Shown: in pieces, positions 1 to 7,503 of the stretch
How the letters are laid out: each line of letters opens with the position of its first letter
How positions within the stretch are numbered: position 1 is the first letter of the stretch
Notes under the pieces: generated by a model
What the model was told of the DNA's origin: nothing
What the model saw: only the letters and a program-made list of their open reading frames with translations
Database searches by the model: none
Source: UBA1664 sp964531715
GTDB taxonomy: Bacteria; Pseudomonadota; Alphaproteobacteria; Micavibrionales; UBA1664
Assembly (NCBI GenBank): GCA_964531715.1
Contig: CAZHEE010000002.1
Location: 112,770-176,769, forward strand
DNA length: 64,000 bases
Reading direction: 5' to 3'
Program-made: the position numbers and the translations under genes

Positions 1-17
1 TAAAAATCTTTTTTCAT
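1..17 (-). CDS. Start of a second GIY-YIG nuclease gene, cut by the window edge
   Basis: Reading leftward from an ATG at 17-15, the only visible codons are M-K-K-D-F and then TA. The complete GIY-YIG gene at 1221-1517 begins M-E-K-D-F-Y. In both places a palindromic repeat of the same family lies 15-24 bases upstream of the ATG. From this I infer a paralogous gene running out of the window to the left. Five residues prove nothing alone; the shared upstream context is the real support. Confidence 0.4.
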
Positions 18-32
18 TGATTATCTCTGAGA

Positions 33-73
33 TGGATTACACGTATTTATCTTCGATAAAACGTGTAATGACG
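33..73. repeat. Palindromic repeat, family A (singlet)
   Basis: The ends are TGGATT and AATGACG. A near-perfect hairpin has arms at 36-44 and 61-69 and a second inner stem, TTTATC/GATAAA, around a TTC loop. Other copies are at 1176, 1542, 16544, 21423, 47231, 62392 and 62562. It lies between prfA and the truncated gene at the left edge and could also act as a terminator for prfA. Confidence 0.8.
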
Positions 74-78
74 ATACT

Positions 79-1140
79 CTATTCAAACTCTGCCAGGCGG
101 CTGGCATTATCTTCTTGTATTAATGCATCTGTAATCTCGCCCAAACCACTCCCCGCCAAGACGCCCGAAAGATTATGCACGGTCAGCCCAATACGATGAT
201 CCGTCACGCGCCCTTGCGGAAAATTATAGGTGCGAATACGTTGCGAGCGATCACCGCTCCCTACTTGCAATTTACGGTCATCCGCGCGTTCATTCGCCGC
301 CTTTTCCATTTCGGCCTCCAAAATACGGGAGCGCAGAACACTCATCGCCTTTTCCTTGTTTTTATGTTGGGAGCGGCCATCTTGCGATTCCGCAACTACG
401 CCTGTCGGAATATGTGTCACACGCACAGCGGAATCAGTGGTGTTGACATGCTGCCCCCCAGCGCCTTGTGACCTGAAAGTATCAATGCGCAAATCCTCGG
501 TTTTGATTTCGACATCAACCTCCTCGGCCTCGGGGAGAACGGCGACAGTCGCGGCAGAGGTATGGATACGCCCGCCGCTTTCGGTTTCGGGTACACGCTG
601 AACACGGTGACCGCCGCTTTCATATTTCATCTTTGAAAACACATTATTGCCGGAGATTGTGCAGACAATTTCCTTATACCCACCCAAGTCATTTTCGGAT
701 GTTGAATCAACCTCTACGCGCCAGCCATTTGCAGCGGCAAAGCCCTTATACATGGTGAACAGGTCGGAGGCGAAGAGCGCCGCCTCATCCCCGCCCGTGC
801 CTGCGCGGATTTCCAAAATCGCATTGCGGCTATCGGTTTTTTCCTTTGGAATAAGCGCGATTTTCACGGCATGTTCAAGCGCGGGCAGTTGAGGCTCCAG
901 CGTTTTGAGATCCTCTTTCGCCATCGCCGCCATTTCAGGGTCGGATAACATCTCTTTAAGGTCGGCAATCTCGCTTTTCGTGTTTTGATAGGCAAGTATC
1001 GCCTGAACAACAGGCTCTAAATCACTATATTCTTTTGATATTTTGACGAATTGGTCGCCTTCCAACTCCCCCGAAGACATCAGGGAGGTCAGCTCCGCAT
1101 GACGGTCAGTAATGGCTTGTAATCGCGCTTCAATGGACAT
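79..1140 (-). CDS. prfA: Peptide chain release factor 1
   Basis: This cytoplasmic class-I release factor recognises UAA and UAG stop codons in the ribosomal A site and triggers peptide release. The protein is 353 residues, normal for RF1. The peptidyl-hydrolysis motif G228-G229-Q230 is present, and the codon-recognition tripeptide of the RF1 type (P-x-T) is P184-E185-T186 in a strongly conserved context. In many alphaproteobacteria prmC, the methyltransferase for the GGQ glutamine, follows prfA. Here the downstream side is taken by a palindromic repeat and, apparently, a GIY-YIG gene, so prmC is not adjacent. The gene is flanked on both sides by family A repeats. Confidence 0.98.
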   Translation of the reverse strand: MSIEARLQAITDRHAELTSLMSSGELEGDQFVKISKEYSDLEPVVQAILAYQNTKSEIADLKEMLSDPEMAAMAKEDLKTLEPQLPALEHAVKIALIPKEKTDSRNAILEIRAGTGGDEAALFASDLFTMYKGFAAANGWRVEVDSTSENDLGGYKEIVCTISGNNVFSKMKYESGGHRVQRVPETESGGRIHTSAATVAVLPEAEEVDVEIKTEDLRIDTFRSQGAGGQHVNTTDSAVRVTHIPTGVVAESQDGRSQHKNKEKAMSVLRSRILEAEMEKAANERADDRKLQVGSGDRSQRIRTYNFPQGRVTDHRIGLTVHNLSGVLAGSGLGEITDALIQEDNASRLAEFE

Positions 1141-1175
1141 GGTAGAGGTTTACATGAAAGTTTTTAAATAAGCAA

Positions 1176-1214
1176 CGTCATTGCACGTTTGCTAAAAGCT
1201 ATACGTGCAATCCA
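1176..1214. repeat. Palindromic repeat, family A, 3' of the GIY-YIG gene
   Basis: It reads CGTCATTGCACGT at the left end and ACGTGCAATCCA at the right end, so it is inverted relative to the copy at 1542-1582. Its outer end is the reverse complement of the outer end of that copy, so together they give the intervening gene terminal inverted repeats. Confidence 0.85.
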
Positions 1215-1220
1215 TAAACG

Positions 1221-1517
1221 TCAAAGCCCGCATATATTATCATATAAATCTAACCATTCGGGGCTATTTTCCTCAATCAAATTAATCTTCCACTGACGAG
1301 AATATCGCCGCAAGCACTTTTCCCAATTTACAGCCTCTTCCCAAGTGCCGCAGTGATGGTACCAAACCAGTTTCTTTATATCATATCGAGATGTGAATTT
1401 ACTACCGATATTATTTTTATGTTGCCAAGTGCGACCAATTAAATTTGATGACATGCCTTTATAGATTGTACCATGCTTTTGTTTGGCTAGCATGTAAACA
1501 TAAAAATCTTTTTCCAT
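1221..1517 (-). CDS. Small GIY-YIG nuclease-domain protein
   Basis: A 98-residue stand-alone GIY-YIG domain of the YhbQ/UPF0213 type. The first half of the signature is YVY at 6-8, and the second half is Y19-K-G21 (normally Y-I-G). The conserved arginine (R28) and histidine (H32) follow in NLIGRTWQHK. The metal-binding glutamate lies in WEKCLRRY, and the typical C-terminal SPEWLDLY ends the domain. Such domains cut DNA at defined sequences or structures; the substrate of this subfamily is not established. The gene lies between prfA and ispG and is bracketed closely by inverted palindromic repeats at 1176-1214 and 1542-1582. That suggests the nuclease and repeats may travel or act together, which is inference. 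All key residues are in place, so an active enzyme is plausible. Confidence 0.9.
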   Translation of the reverse strand: MEKDFYVYMLAKQKHGTIYKGMSSNLIGRTWQHKNNIGSKFTSRYDIKKLVWYHHCGTWEEAVNWEKCLRRYSRQWKINLIEENSPEWLDLYDNICGL

Positions 1518-1541
1518 TTTATCATCTTACTTTTGCGATTA

Positions 1542-1582
1542 TGGATTGCACGTATTTTTCTTCGAAAAAACGTGCAATGACG
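1542..1582. repeat. Palindromic repeat, family A, 5' of the GIY-YIG gene
   Basis: Ends TGGATT and AATGACG, with a long hairpin around TTTTTC-TTC-GAAAAA. It lies 24 bases upstream of the GIY-YIG start codon. It is the same type and orientation as the copy at 33-73, which sits upstream of the truncated gene at the left edge. Confidence 0.85.
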
Positions 1583-1607
1583 GTCATTTTTTAATTGTCC
1601 TTATAAA

Positions 1608-2744
1608 TTAGGCTACTTTAACTTTCTTCCCTACCTCAATCTCTTGCGCTTTTTCCTCCACCATCTCCGCGATATGGTCAACGATAGACTTATCACCGCT
1701 ATTAAACCGATGCGCCTTTTCCCCGCCGATATAAATTTGATGATTATCCGCGCCGCCGCCTGTCAGGCCGATATCGGTCATGAGCGCCTCTCCCGGGCCA
1801 TTGACGACACAGCCGATAATTGAAACCGTCATGGGTGTTGTGATATGGGCGAGGCGTTCTTCAAGTGCCACAACCGTATCAATCACTTGAAATTGCTGGC
1901 GGGCGCAGGATGGGCAGGAGATGATATTCACCCCGCGATGGCGCAAACCCAGCGATTTCAGGATATCAAACCCAACCTTAATTTCCTCGACCGGGTCGGC
2001 AGACAGCGAAACGCGGATCGTATCCCCTATCCCGCTCCATAACAAATTACCAAGCCCTATCGCCGATTTCACCGTTCCGGTTCTTAAGCCCCCAGCCTCG
2101 GTTATACCTAAATGAAGTGGATAGTCGCACGCCTCGGCCAGTTGTTGATAGGCGGCGCATGCCATAAACACATCCGAGGCCTTACAGGAGATTTTGAAAT
2201 TAAAAAAATCATGATCTTCCAAAATCTGAATATGGCGCATAGCGGATTCAACCATCGCATCGGGGCAAGGCTCCCCATATTTCTCCAGTAAATCGCGTTC
2301 AAGGCTGCCGGCATTCACGCCAATCCGAATGGCGCAATTATTGTCTTTGGCGGCGTTAATGACCTCACGTACACGTAACTCATCCCCAATATTACCCGGA
2401 TTAATCCGCAAGCAAGCCGCGCCGTTTTTCGCGGCCTCAACCCCTCTTTTATAATGAAAATGAATGTCGGCGACAATCGGCACTGTGACCTCGGGGATAA
2501 TGTCTCTAAGCGCGGCGGAGGATTCTTCATCCGGGCAGGAGACACGAACAATATCCGCGCCTGCAATTTCCAAATCGCGAATTTGCTTGATTGTGGCAGG
2601 CACATCATGGGTGAGCGTGTTGGTCATAGACTGCACGGTGATAGGCGCATCACCACCGACAGGGACGTTGCCGACCATAATCTGGCGACTTTTCCGCCGC
2701 TCAACCATCCGCCACGGGCGATGCATCATATGTGCTTCAGTCAT
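1608..2744 (-). CDS. ispG: 4-hydroxy-3-methylbut-2-enyl diphosphate synthase
   Basis: IspG (GcpE) carries out the penultimate step of the MEP isoprenoid pathway, reducing methylerythritol cyclodiphosphate to HMBPP with a [4Fe-4S] cluster. The 378-residue protein has the N-terminal TIM barrel and the C-terminal cluster domain. Cluster ligands are C277 and C280 (in CPSC) and C312 with E319 (in GCVVNGPGEA). It feeds ubiquinone and undecaprenyl phosphate synthesis. In alphaproteobacteria it often directly follows a rodZ-like gene; here that gene is at 3168-4091, same strand, but a small plus-strand gene (2825-3160) separates them. ispG therefore probably has its own promoter in 2745-2824. Confidence 0.97.
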   Translation of the reverse strand: MTEAHMMHRPWRMVERRKSRQIMVGNVPVGGDAPITVQSMTNTLTHDVPATIKQIRDLEIAGADIVRVSCPDEESSAALRDIIPEVTVPIVADIHFHYKRGVEAAKNGAACLRINPGNIGDELRVREVINAAKDNNCAIRIGVNAGSLERDLLEKYGEPCPDAMVESAMRHIQILEDHDFFNFKISCKASDVFMACAAYQQLAEACDYPLHLGITEAGGLRTGTVKSAIGLGNLLWSGIGDTIRVSLSADPVEEIKVGFDILKSLGLRHRGVNIISCPSCARQQFQVIDTVVALEERLAHITTPMTVSIIGCVVNGPGEALMTDIGLTGGGADNHQIYIGGEKAHRFNSGDKSIVDHIAEMVEEKAQEIEVGKKVKVA

Positions 2745-2824
2745 TTTATATTAATGTCTTATTTTTTTAGGGCTTGCAATTAATTTCTATTTTCTATATG
2801 GAAATAGAAAAAGGATGATTTAAT

Positions 2825-3160
2825 ATGGTTTTATATTTAGCAGAAAGAGAAACTAAGACAGAAAAAAAAGCAAAGAGACCTGATCAATATCAGGTTGAGC
2901 TTTCGTTTAATATCAGTTCAGGATTTTTAGTGCTGACTGGATGTCACTTGATAGTGTTAATGAAAGTTTTTAAAAAAACTCAAGAAGAAGCTGAACGACA
3001 TTATGAGGAAACAATTTTAAAGGGTCAATCTGCCGTACTTGTAACAACAGAGGAAGTTGCACAAGAAAAGTGCACCCAAGCATTGGATGAAGTTTGCGCT
3101 CATGCTGACCATAATCCCTTTATAATTTCTACTCTATTTAGAGTTAGAAGAGCACCTTAA
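2825..3160 (+). CDS. Divergent ClpS-like protein
   Basis: This 111-residue protein aligns by eye with the ClpS adaptor core. A beta strand (QYQVELSF) is followed by a helix ending KVFKKTQEEAERH, corresponding to the VLxxFF...ATxxM segment. Then come VTTEEVAQEK, matching the conserved TxEVAExK motif, and NPFIISTL, matching the HPLxCTxE end strand. ClpS delivers N-degron substrates to ClpAP. The N-end pocket residues (the N-D-D turn and the helix histidine) are not recognisable, and there is an extra LVLTGCHL stretch, so substrate binding may differ or be lost. It lies on the opposite strand between ispG and the rodZ-like gene, an unusual location that suggests insertion. Fold assignment is inference; a non-ClpS protein remains possible. 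Confidence 0.5.
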   Translation: MVLYLAERETKTEKKAKRPDQYQVELSFNISSGFLVLTGCHLIVLMKVFKKTQEEAERHYEETILKGQSAVLVTTEEVAQEKCTQALDEVCAHADHNPFIISTLFRVRRAP

Positions 3161-3167
3161 ACAAAGC

Positions 3168-4091
3168 CTAACCGCCATTCCTCAACCTTAATGCCTGAAC
3201 TGATAGTGGGCGGTTGCGAAGAACCTGCGCAGGTTCGCCCATGACACCGAGGCTTTCCCCATCGAGGAAAATTTCGATACCGCCGGCATTGCCTGTGGTG
3301 AAGAGGACATCCTGCCCCTCCGCTATATAAAACACATCACCTTGGCGCAGGGTTCGGGTGAAAATCTCTAGCCGCCTGTCCAGCGGTTGAATTTGAACCC
3401 AGCTCTCTGAAATTGCTTTAATGGCAAGTGGCGCCTCAAGCGCATCCGCACCATAGGCCACCCTGCCTTCATCCGGCATCACGGCCGGCATTATCGGTTC
3501 AGGGCTATCTGCCTCACTATCGGCCACGATCACTTCATCGGCGGCAGGGCTTTCAAATTCTTCTTTATTTATAATATGCTCCTCAAGCATTTCAGGCGGC
3601 ACTTCAGGAACGCTGATTTGGTTTGTCCTGTTCGATGGTGTAAATAGCCATATAACAAGCACGACAAACATCACTAACGCCAGTATCGCGGCAACCAATG
3701 CCGAAATTATCGCAGGGATAACCTGATATTTCTGTAACATCGCCTCATAAAGGGATAAAGTCTTGCCCTCCGCATAGACAAAAGATTTATGTTGCTCAAC
3801 CTGACCTTTGCCGTAAAACTGAACTTTGAAAAGATAAGCCATTTTTTCGGAATCAAGCTCCAATATATCGGCATAAGCACGGACAAAGCCGACAGCATAG
3901 ACTTTCGGCGGCAAGGCATTCACATCATCCGCCTCTATTGCCTCCAAATGGGTTGAACCGATATTCAGATGCGTTGCAATGTCGTGAAGCGCGAAACCTT
4001 TGGCTTTGCGCGCCTTTTGAAATATCTGCCCCACACTCATGCCCGAGTATGTATCCAGAGTTTGCCTGTCATTAGGTGAAAGGTTATTCAT
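3168..4091 (-). CDS. RodZ-like membrane protein (HTH_25 / DUF4115)
   Basis: The 307-residue protein has the RodZ architecture. A cytoplasmic helix-turn-helix domain (about residues 15-85, with GQIFQKARKAKG and LPPKVYAVGFVRAYA) is followed by a charged linker. A transmembrane helix lies near residues 130-152, then an acidic, proline-rich periplasmic stretch and a C-terminal DUF4115 beta domain (about 225-305). RodZ links MreB filaments to the cell-wall elongation machinery. Position near ispG on the same strand supports the family call. The start at 4091 is 65 bp from the divergent ubiG start, so both promoters share that gap. Confidence 0.8.
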   Translation of the reverse strand: MNNLSPNDRQTLDTYSGMSVGQIFQKARKAKGFALHDIATHLNIGSTHLEAIEADDVNALPPKVYAVGFVRAYADILELDSEKMAYLFKVQFYGKGQVEQHKSFVYAEGKTLSLYEAMLQKYQVIPAIISALVAAILALVMFVVLVIWLFTPSNRTNQISVPEVPPEMLEEHIINKEEFESPAADEVIVADSEADSPEPIMPAVMPDEGRVAYGADALEAPLAIKAISESWVQIQPLDRRLEIFTRTLRQGDVFYIAEGQDVLFTTGNAGGIEIFLDGESLGVMGEPAQVLRNRPLSVQALRLRNGG

Positions 4092-4156
4092 CGCGGTTTC
4101 AAGGTTATATGATTTTTTTCATTTCATAAAGGTGGCTTCATCGGCTATAAAAAACT

Positions 4157-4885
4157 ATGAATCATGTAAATACAGATGAAATTAGTAAGTTCGAAAATAT
4201 GGCCGAACAATGGTGGGATGAAAGTGGCCCATTAAAACCTTTGCATAAGCTGAACCCGACTCGGATTCACTATATCCGCCATCAGATTTATGAACATTTT
4301 GATCGAGATACGATAGATGGGCTGAACATTCTTGATGTCGGGTGCGGAGGGGGTTTGGCTTGCGAGCCTTTATGTCGCCTCGGCGCAAAAGTCACAGGCA
4401 TTGATGCCGGCGAAAAAGCGATTGCGGTTGCAAAAGCTCACGCGGATGAAAGCGGGCTTGAGATTGATTATCACTGTCAAACCTCGCATGAGCATAAAGG
4501 GCAATATGATGTTATCCTCGCACTTGAAATTATCGAACATCTGGATGATATACCCGCCTTTATTGCAAGTTTGACAAAGCTCCTCAAAAAAGATGGACTT
4601 ATTATATTCTCAACCCTAAATCGGACGGCGAAATCATTCGTACTCGGGATTATCGGCGCGGAATATATCATGCGCTGGCTGCCGAAAGGCACACATAATT
4701 GGAAAAAATTTGTGAAACCATCGGAGTTGGCTGGTTATGCCGAAGATTACAGTCTGAAAGTGAAAGATATTACAGGCCTTGTCTATAACCCACTCATAGA
4801 TGTATTTTCACTGTCTGACAGTGATATTGATGTGAATTATTTTATGAGTGCAACACGAAATCTTGAAAAACAAGCCTCAAAGTGA
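4157..4885 (+). CDS. ubiG: Ubiquinone biosynthesis O-methyltransferase
   Basis: UbiG methylates two hydroxyl groups during ubiquinone synthesis, using S-adenosylmethionine. The 242-residue protein has the UbiG N-terminus (FENMAEQWWDESGPLKPLH), motif I as LDVGCGGG, motif II region VTGIDAG, and the family segment STLNRTAKS followed by LPKGTHNW. The stop codon at 4883-4885 lies inside the first palindrome of the operator of the following toxin-antitoxin pair. Other quinone genes in the window are the UbiB-like kinase at 50661 and COQ9 at 54422. Confidence 0.97.
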   Translation: MNHVNTDEISKFENMAEQWWDESGPLKPLHKLNPTRIHYIRHQIYEHFDRDTIDGLNILDVGCGGGLACEPLCRLGAKVTGIDAGEKAIAVAKAHADESGLEIDYHCQTSHEHKGQYDVILALEIIEHLDDIPAFIASLTKLLKKDGLIIFSTLNRTAKSFVLGIIGAEYIMRWLPKGTHNWKKFVKPSELAGYAEDYSLKVKDITGLVYNPLIDVFSLSDSDIDVNYFMSATRNLEKQASK

Positions 4886-4912
4886 TATCATACTATAAAG
4901 GAGTGATATCAC
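4882..4912. promoter_or_regulatory. Probable autoregulatory operator of the toxin-antitoxin pair
   Basis: Two copies of the 10-bp palindrome GTGATATCA(T/C) lie at 4882-4891 and 4903-4912, 21 bp apart (two helical turns). They flank the Shine-Dalgarno AAAGGAG (4897-4902 region) of the antitoxin. Ribbon-helix-helix antitoxins commonly bind such paired palindromes to repress their own operon. The first palindrome overlaps the ubiG stop codon. Confidence 0.6.
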
Positions 4913-4913
4913 A

Positions 4914-5159
4914 ATGGATCGCATTATAATTAGTATGGAAAAGGATCAAATTCAAGCCATTGATGCTATGGCATCGGCAGAAAATATCTCGCGGGCTGAA
5001 TTTATTCGCCGTAAATTGCAAATTGAATGCGAGAATACTTCTGAAAGCGACCTCAAAGGCTCTGAGTTTTTTGGCATTGCTAAAGAAAAAAACTGGTGGA
5101 ATGGGGATAATGCCATTGATTATCAACATCATATTCGGTCTGAATGGAATGATGAATGA
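4914..5159 (+). CDS. Ribbon-helix-helix antitoxin
   Basis: The 81-residue protein begins with an RHH/CopG-type DNA-binding domain (DRIIISMEKDQIQAIDAMA then ISRAEFIRRKL). Its C-terminal tail would wrap the partner toxin. The gene overlaps the PIN toxin start by four bases (ATGA), typical of translational coupling in type II toxin-antitoxin operons. It would neutralise the toxin and repress the operon through the paired palindromes immediately upstream. The exact antitoxin family is not certain. Confidence 0.8.
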   Translation: MDRIIISMEKDQIQAIDAMASAENISRAEFIRRKLQIECENTSESDLKGSEFFGIAKEKNWWNGDNAIDYQHHIRSEWNDE

Positions 5160-5527
5160 AGAATAATAGCCTCTATTTGTTCGATACAAATATACTCATT
5201 TCTTATGCCAATGGTGATGAACAAGCCAAAAATATTCTTGAAAACACTCAAAATAAGTCAATCAGTGTAATTAGCATAACAGAATTTCTTTCAGGAATTC
5301 CAAAATGTGAGCACTCGAATGCATGTAAATTTTTAAAGATAAATTTCACAATTTTAGATGTTACTTTTAATTGCGCAAAACATGCCGCTAAACTTCGCCA
5401 GACGCTTCGGCTTAAAACTCCAGATGCGCTCATCTATGCAACGGCTTTAGAGAATAATGCAATTTTGGTTACAAAGGATAAAAAAGATTTTGATATAAAT
5501 TGGCAAAATGTTTTTATTCTGAGCTGA
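5156..5527 (+). CDS. vapC: PIN-domain toxin (VapC type)
   Basis: This 123-residue PIN domain is a presumed Mg2+-dependent RNase. The first acid is in LFDTNILISY (D9), a second acidic position in SITEFLSG, and the later acids in LKTPDALIYATA and VTKDKKDF. VapC toxins cleave tRNA or rRNA and halt translation when the antitoxin is degraded. The length and the last-strand motif NAILVTKDKKDF are normal, so it is probably active. The base composition is more AT-rich than ubiG or etfB on either side, consistent with horizontal acquisition. Confidence 0.88.
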   Translation: MKNNSLYLFDTNILISYANGDEQAKNILENTQNKSISVISITEFLSGIPKCEHSNACKFLKINFTILDVTFNCAKHAAKLRQTLRLKTPDALIYATALENNAILVTKDKKDFDINWQNVFILS

Positions 5528-5579
5528 TAAATCAAAATAATCCCTGTTCAAATCCTATGACTCACTTATCTTATTAGAT

Positions 5580-5774
5580 ATGAGTGGAATATTTTTTATT
5601 TTAATGCTGGTTGCCATGGGGTTAACGCTCATCGCGCTTGCGGTTGGTATAATCATGATGGGTAAGGGCGGCGAAGCCAATATCAAAAACGGCAACAAAT
5701 TTATGAAGGCACGTGTTGTATTGCAAGGCGTTGCACTCGCCTTTTTCGCGCTGACTATTTTAACTTCTGTTTAA
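5580..5774 (+). CDS. HIG1-domain twin-transmembrane protein
   Basis: A 64-residue inner-membrane protein with two hydrophobic helices (about 3-27 and 43-63) and a short positively charged loop containing GGEANIKNGNKFMKARVVLQG, the pattern of bacterial HIG1-domain proteins. Mitochondrial relatives stabilise cytochrome c oxidase and supercomplexes. In alphaproteobacteria the gene commonly precedes etfBA, as here, 26 bp upstream of etfB. The respiratory role is inference from family and neighbourhood. Confidence 0.75.
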   Translation: MSGIFFILMLVAMGLTLIALAVGIIMMGKGGEANIKNGNKFMKARVVLQGVALAFFALTILTSV

Positions 5775-5800
5775 CCTCCTCCCGATAATATGAGAAAACC

Positions 5801-6550
5801 ATGAAAATACTTGTCCCTGTCAAAAGAGTGATTGATTACAACGTTAAAGTCCGTGTGAAAGTGGATGGGAGCGGTGTAGAGACCGCCAACGTCAAAATGT
5901 CAATGAACCCGTTTGACGAAATCGCGATTGAAGAGGCCGTCCGCTTAAAAGAATCGGGCAAAGCCGACCAAGTGGTTGTTATCTCTATCGGGCCTTCCCA
6001 AGCGCAGGAGACCTTACGTACAGCGATGGCGATTGGTGCGGATGAAGGCATTCTTATCCAAACAAATGATGAGGTTGAGCCGCTCAATGTAGCGAAGCTC
6101 CTCAAAGCCGTGATAGAAGAGCAATCCCCCGACCTCGTGATTATGGGGAAACAAGCGATTGACGATGATTCGAACCAGACAGGGCAAATGCTCGCCGCTC
6201 TCCTTGGGTGGGGGCAGGCAACGTTTGCTTCCAAAATTGAAATTGATAGTGATACGGCCAATGTGACACGTGAAATTGATGGCGGGTTGCAAACCTTGGC
6301 CGTCAAAACACCTTGCATTATTACAACCGATTTAAGGTTGAACGAGCCGCGTTATGCTTCCCTGCCCAATATTATGAAGGCAAAGAAAAAGCCGCTTGAG
6401 ACAAAATCGCCTGATGATTATGGCGTCGCAATTGAAAGCCGTGTTCAAGTTCTAAAAGTTGAAGAACCGCCTGTACGCAGTGGCGGCGTTAGGGTTGCAA
6501 GTGTAGATGAGCTCATAGACAAACTCAAAAACGAAGCAAAGGTGTTGTAG
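5801..6550 (+). CDS. etfB: Electron transfer flavoprotein beta subunit
   Basis: With EtfA it forms the soluble ETF heterodimer that carries electrons from acyl-CoA and other dehydrogenases to ETF:ubiquinone oxidoreductase. The 249-residue length is normal. Recognisable are the N-terminal MKILVPVKRVIDYNVKVR, the AMP-binding stretch, and VIMGKQAIDDDSNQTGQM. The signature for the alpha interface is near 190-210 (ITTDLRLNEPRYASLPNIM). It is followed immediately by etfA with no gap, so the two are co-translated. Confidence 0.97.
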   Translation: MKILVPVKRVIDYNVKVRVKVDGSGVETANVKMSMNPFDEIAIEEAVRLKESGKADQVVVISIGPSQAQETLRTAMAIGADEGILIQTNDEVEPLNVAKLLKAVIEEQSPDLVIMGKQAIDDDSNQTGQMLAALLGWGQATFASKIEIDSDTANVTREIDGGLQTLAVKTPCIITTDLRLNEPRYASLPNIMKAKKKPLETKSPDDYGVAIESRVQVLKVEEPPVRSGGVRVASVDELIDKLKNEAKVL

Positions 6551-7486
6551 ATGTCAATTTTAGTTATAGCCGGGCATGATAATACTCACATCTCCGATGC
6601 AACTCTCTCAACGATTGCGGCGGCAAAAGAGATTGGCGGTGAGATAACGCTTCTGGTTTTAGGTCATGATTGTTACGATGCCGCAAATGATGCCAAATCA
6701 ATAGATGGCGTGGCTAAGGTCCTCAAATCAGACAGCGATATTTATAAATATAATCGCGCTGAAGTGATTGCCGATGCGGTTGTAAGCCTTGCTAAAGATA
6801 GCAGCTATACCCATATTCTCGCGCCAGGTACAACGTTCGGGAAAAACATCCTACCGCGCATTGCGGCCTTGCTCGACACGCAACAGATCACGGATATTAT
6901 CGCGGTTGAAAGTGCAGATACTTTTCAACGTCCAATTTATGGCGGGCAAGCCATCGCAACCGTTCAAATGAAAGACGAACTAAAGCTTATGACCGTTCGT
7001 GCAACCGCTTTCAACAAGGCCGAAAAAGGCAATGGTTCTGCCGCAATAGAAGATGTTCCTGCCGTTAGTGACAACGACCTGTCCCAATTTATCGGCGAAG
7101 AACTTTCGCAATCAGAGCGTCCTGACTTGACCTCGGCCTCAATTGTCATTTCTGGCGGGCGGGGTGTCGGTTCAAAAGAAAACTTCGATATTGTTGAGCA
7201 ATTAGCCGATAAACTCGGTGCGGCGGTGGGCGCGTCTCGCGCGGCCGTTGATGCAGGCTATATCTCAAACGATTATCAGGTTGGGCAAACAGGGAAAGCC
7301 GTTGCACCTGATCTCTATATCGCAATCGGCATTTCTGGCGCGATTCAACATATGGCGGGGATGAAAGACTCAAAAATCATCGTTGCAATTAATAAAGATG
7401 AGGATGCCCCGATTTTTCAAGCCGCGGACTACGGCCTCGTCGCCGATTTATTTGAGGCTGTGCCTGAGTTAATTGAAAAATTATAA
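6551..7486 (+). CDS. etfA: Electron transfer flavoprotein alpha subunit
   Basis: The 311-residue FAD-binding subunit of ETF. The N-terminal domain (about 1-180) resembles EtfB. The C-terminal FAD domain contains SGGRGVGSKENF, GAAVGASRAAVDAGY, QVGQTGKAVAPDLYIA and GISGAIQHMAGM, all classical for EtfA. It starts one base after the etfB stop. No strong terminator is visible before the convergent tsaB gene. Confidence 0.97.
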   Translation: MSILVIAGHDNTHISDATLSTIAAAKEIGGEITLLVLGHDCYDAANDAKSIDGVAKVLKSDSDIYKYNRAEVIADAVVSLAKDSSYTHILAPGTTFGKNILPRIAALLDTQQITDIIAVESADTFQRPIYGGQAIATVQMKDELKLMTVRATAFNKAEKGNGSAAIEDVPAVSDNDLSQFIGEELSQSERPDLTSASIVISGGRGVGSKENFDIVEQLADKLGAAVGASRAAVDAGYISNDYQVGQTGKAVAPDLYIAIGISGAIQHMAGMKDSKIIVAINKDEDAPIFQAADYGLVADLFEAVPELIEKL

Positions 7487-7503
7487 TCTGTAAGGCTATA
7501 GTT

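Noticed and set aside
5836..6318. A 160-residue open frame antisense to etfB
   Set aside because: etfB is unmistakable and continuous; the antisense frame has no ribosome site and a composition that mirrors etfB codons.
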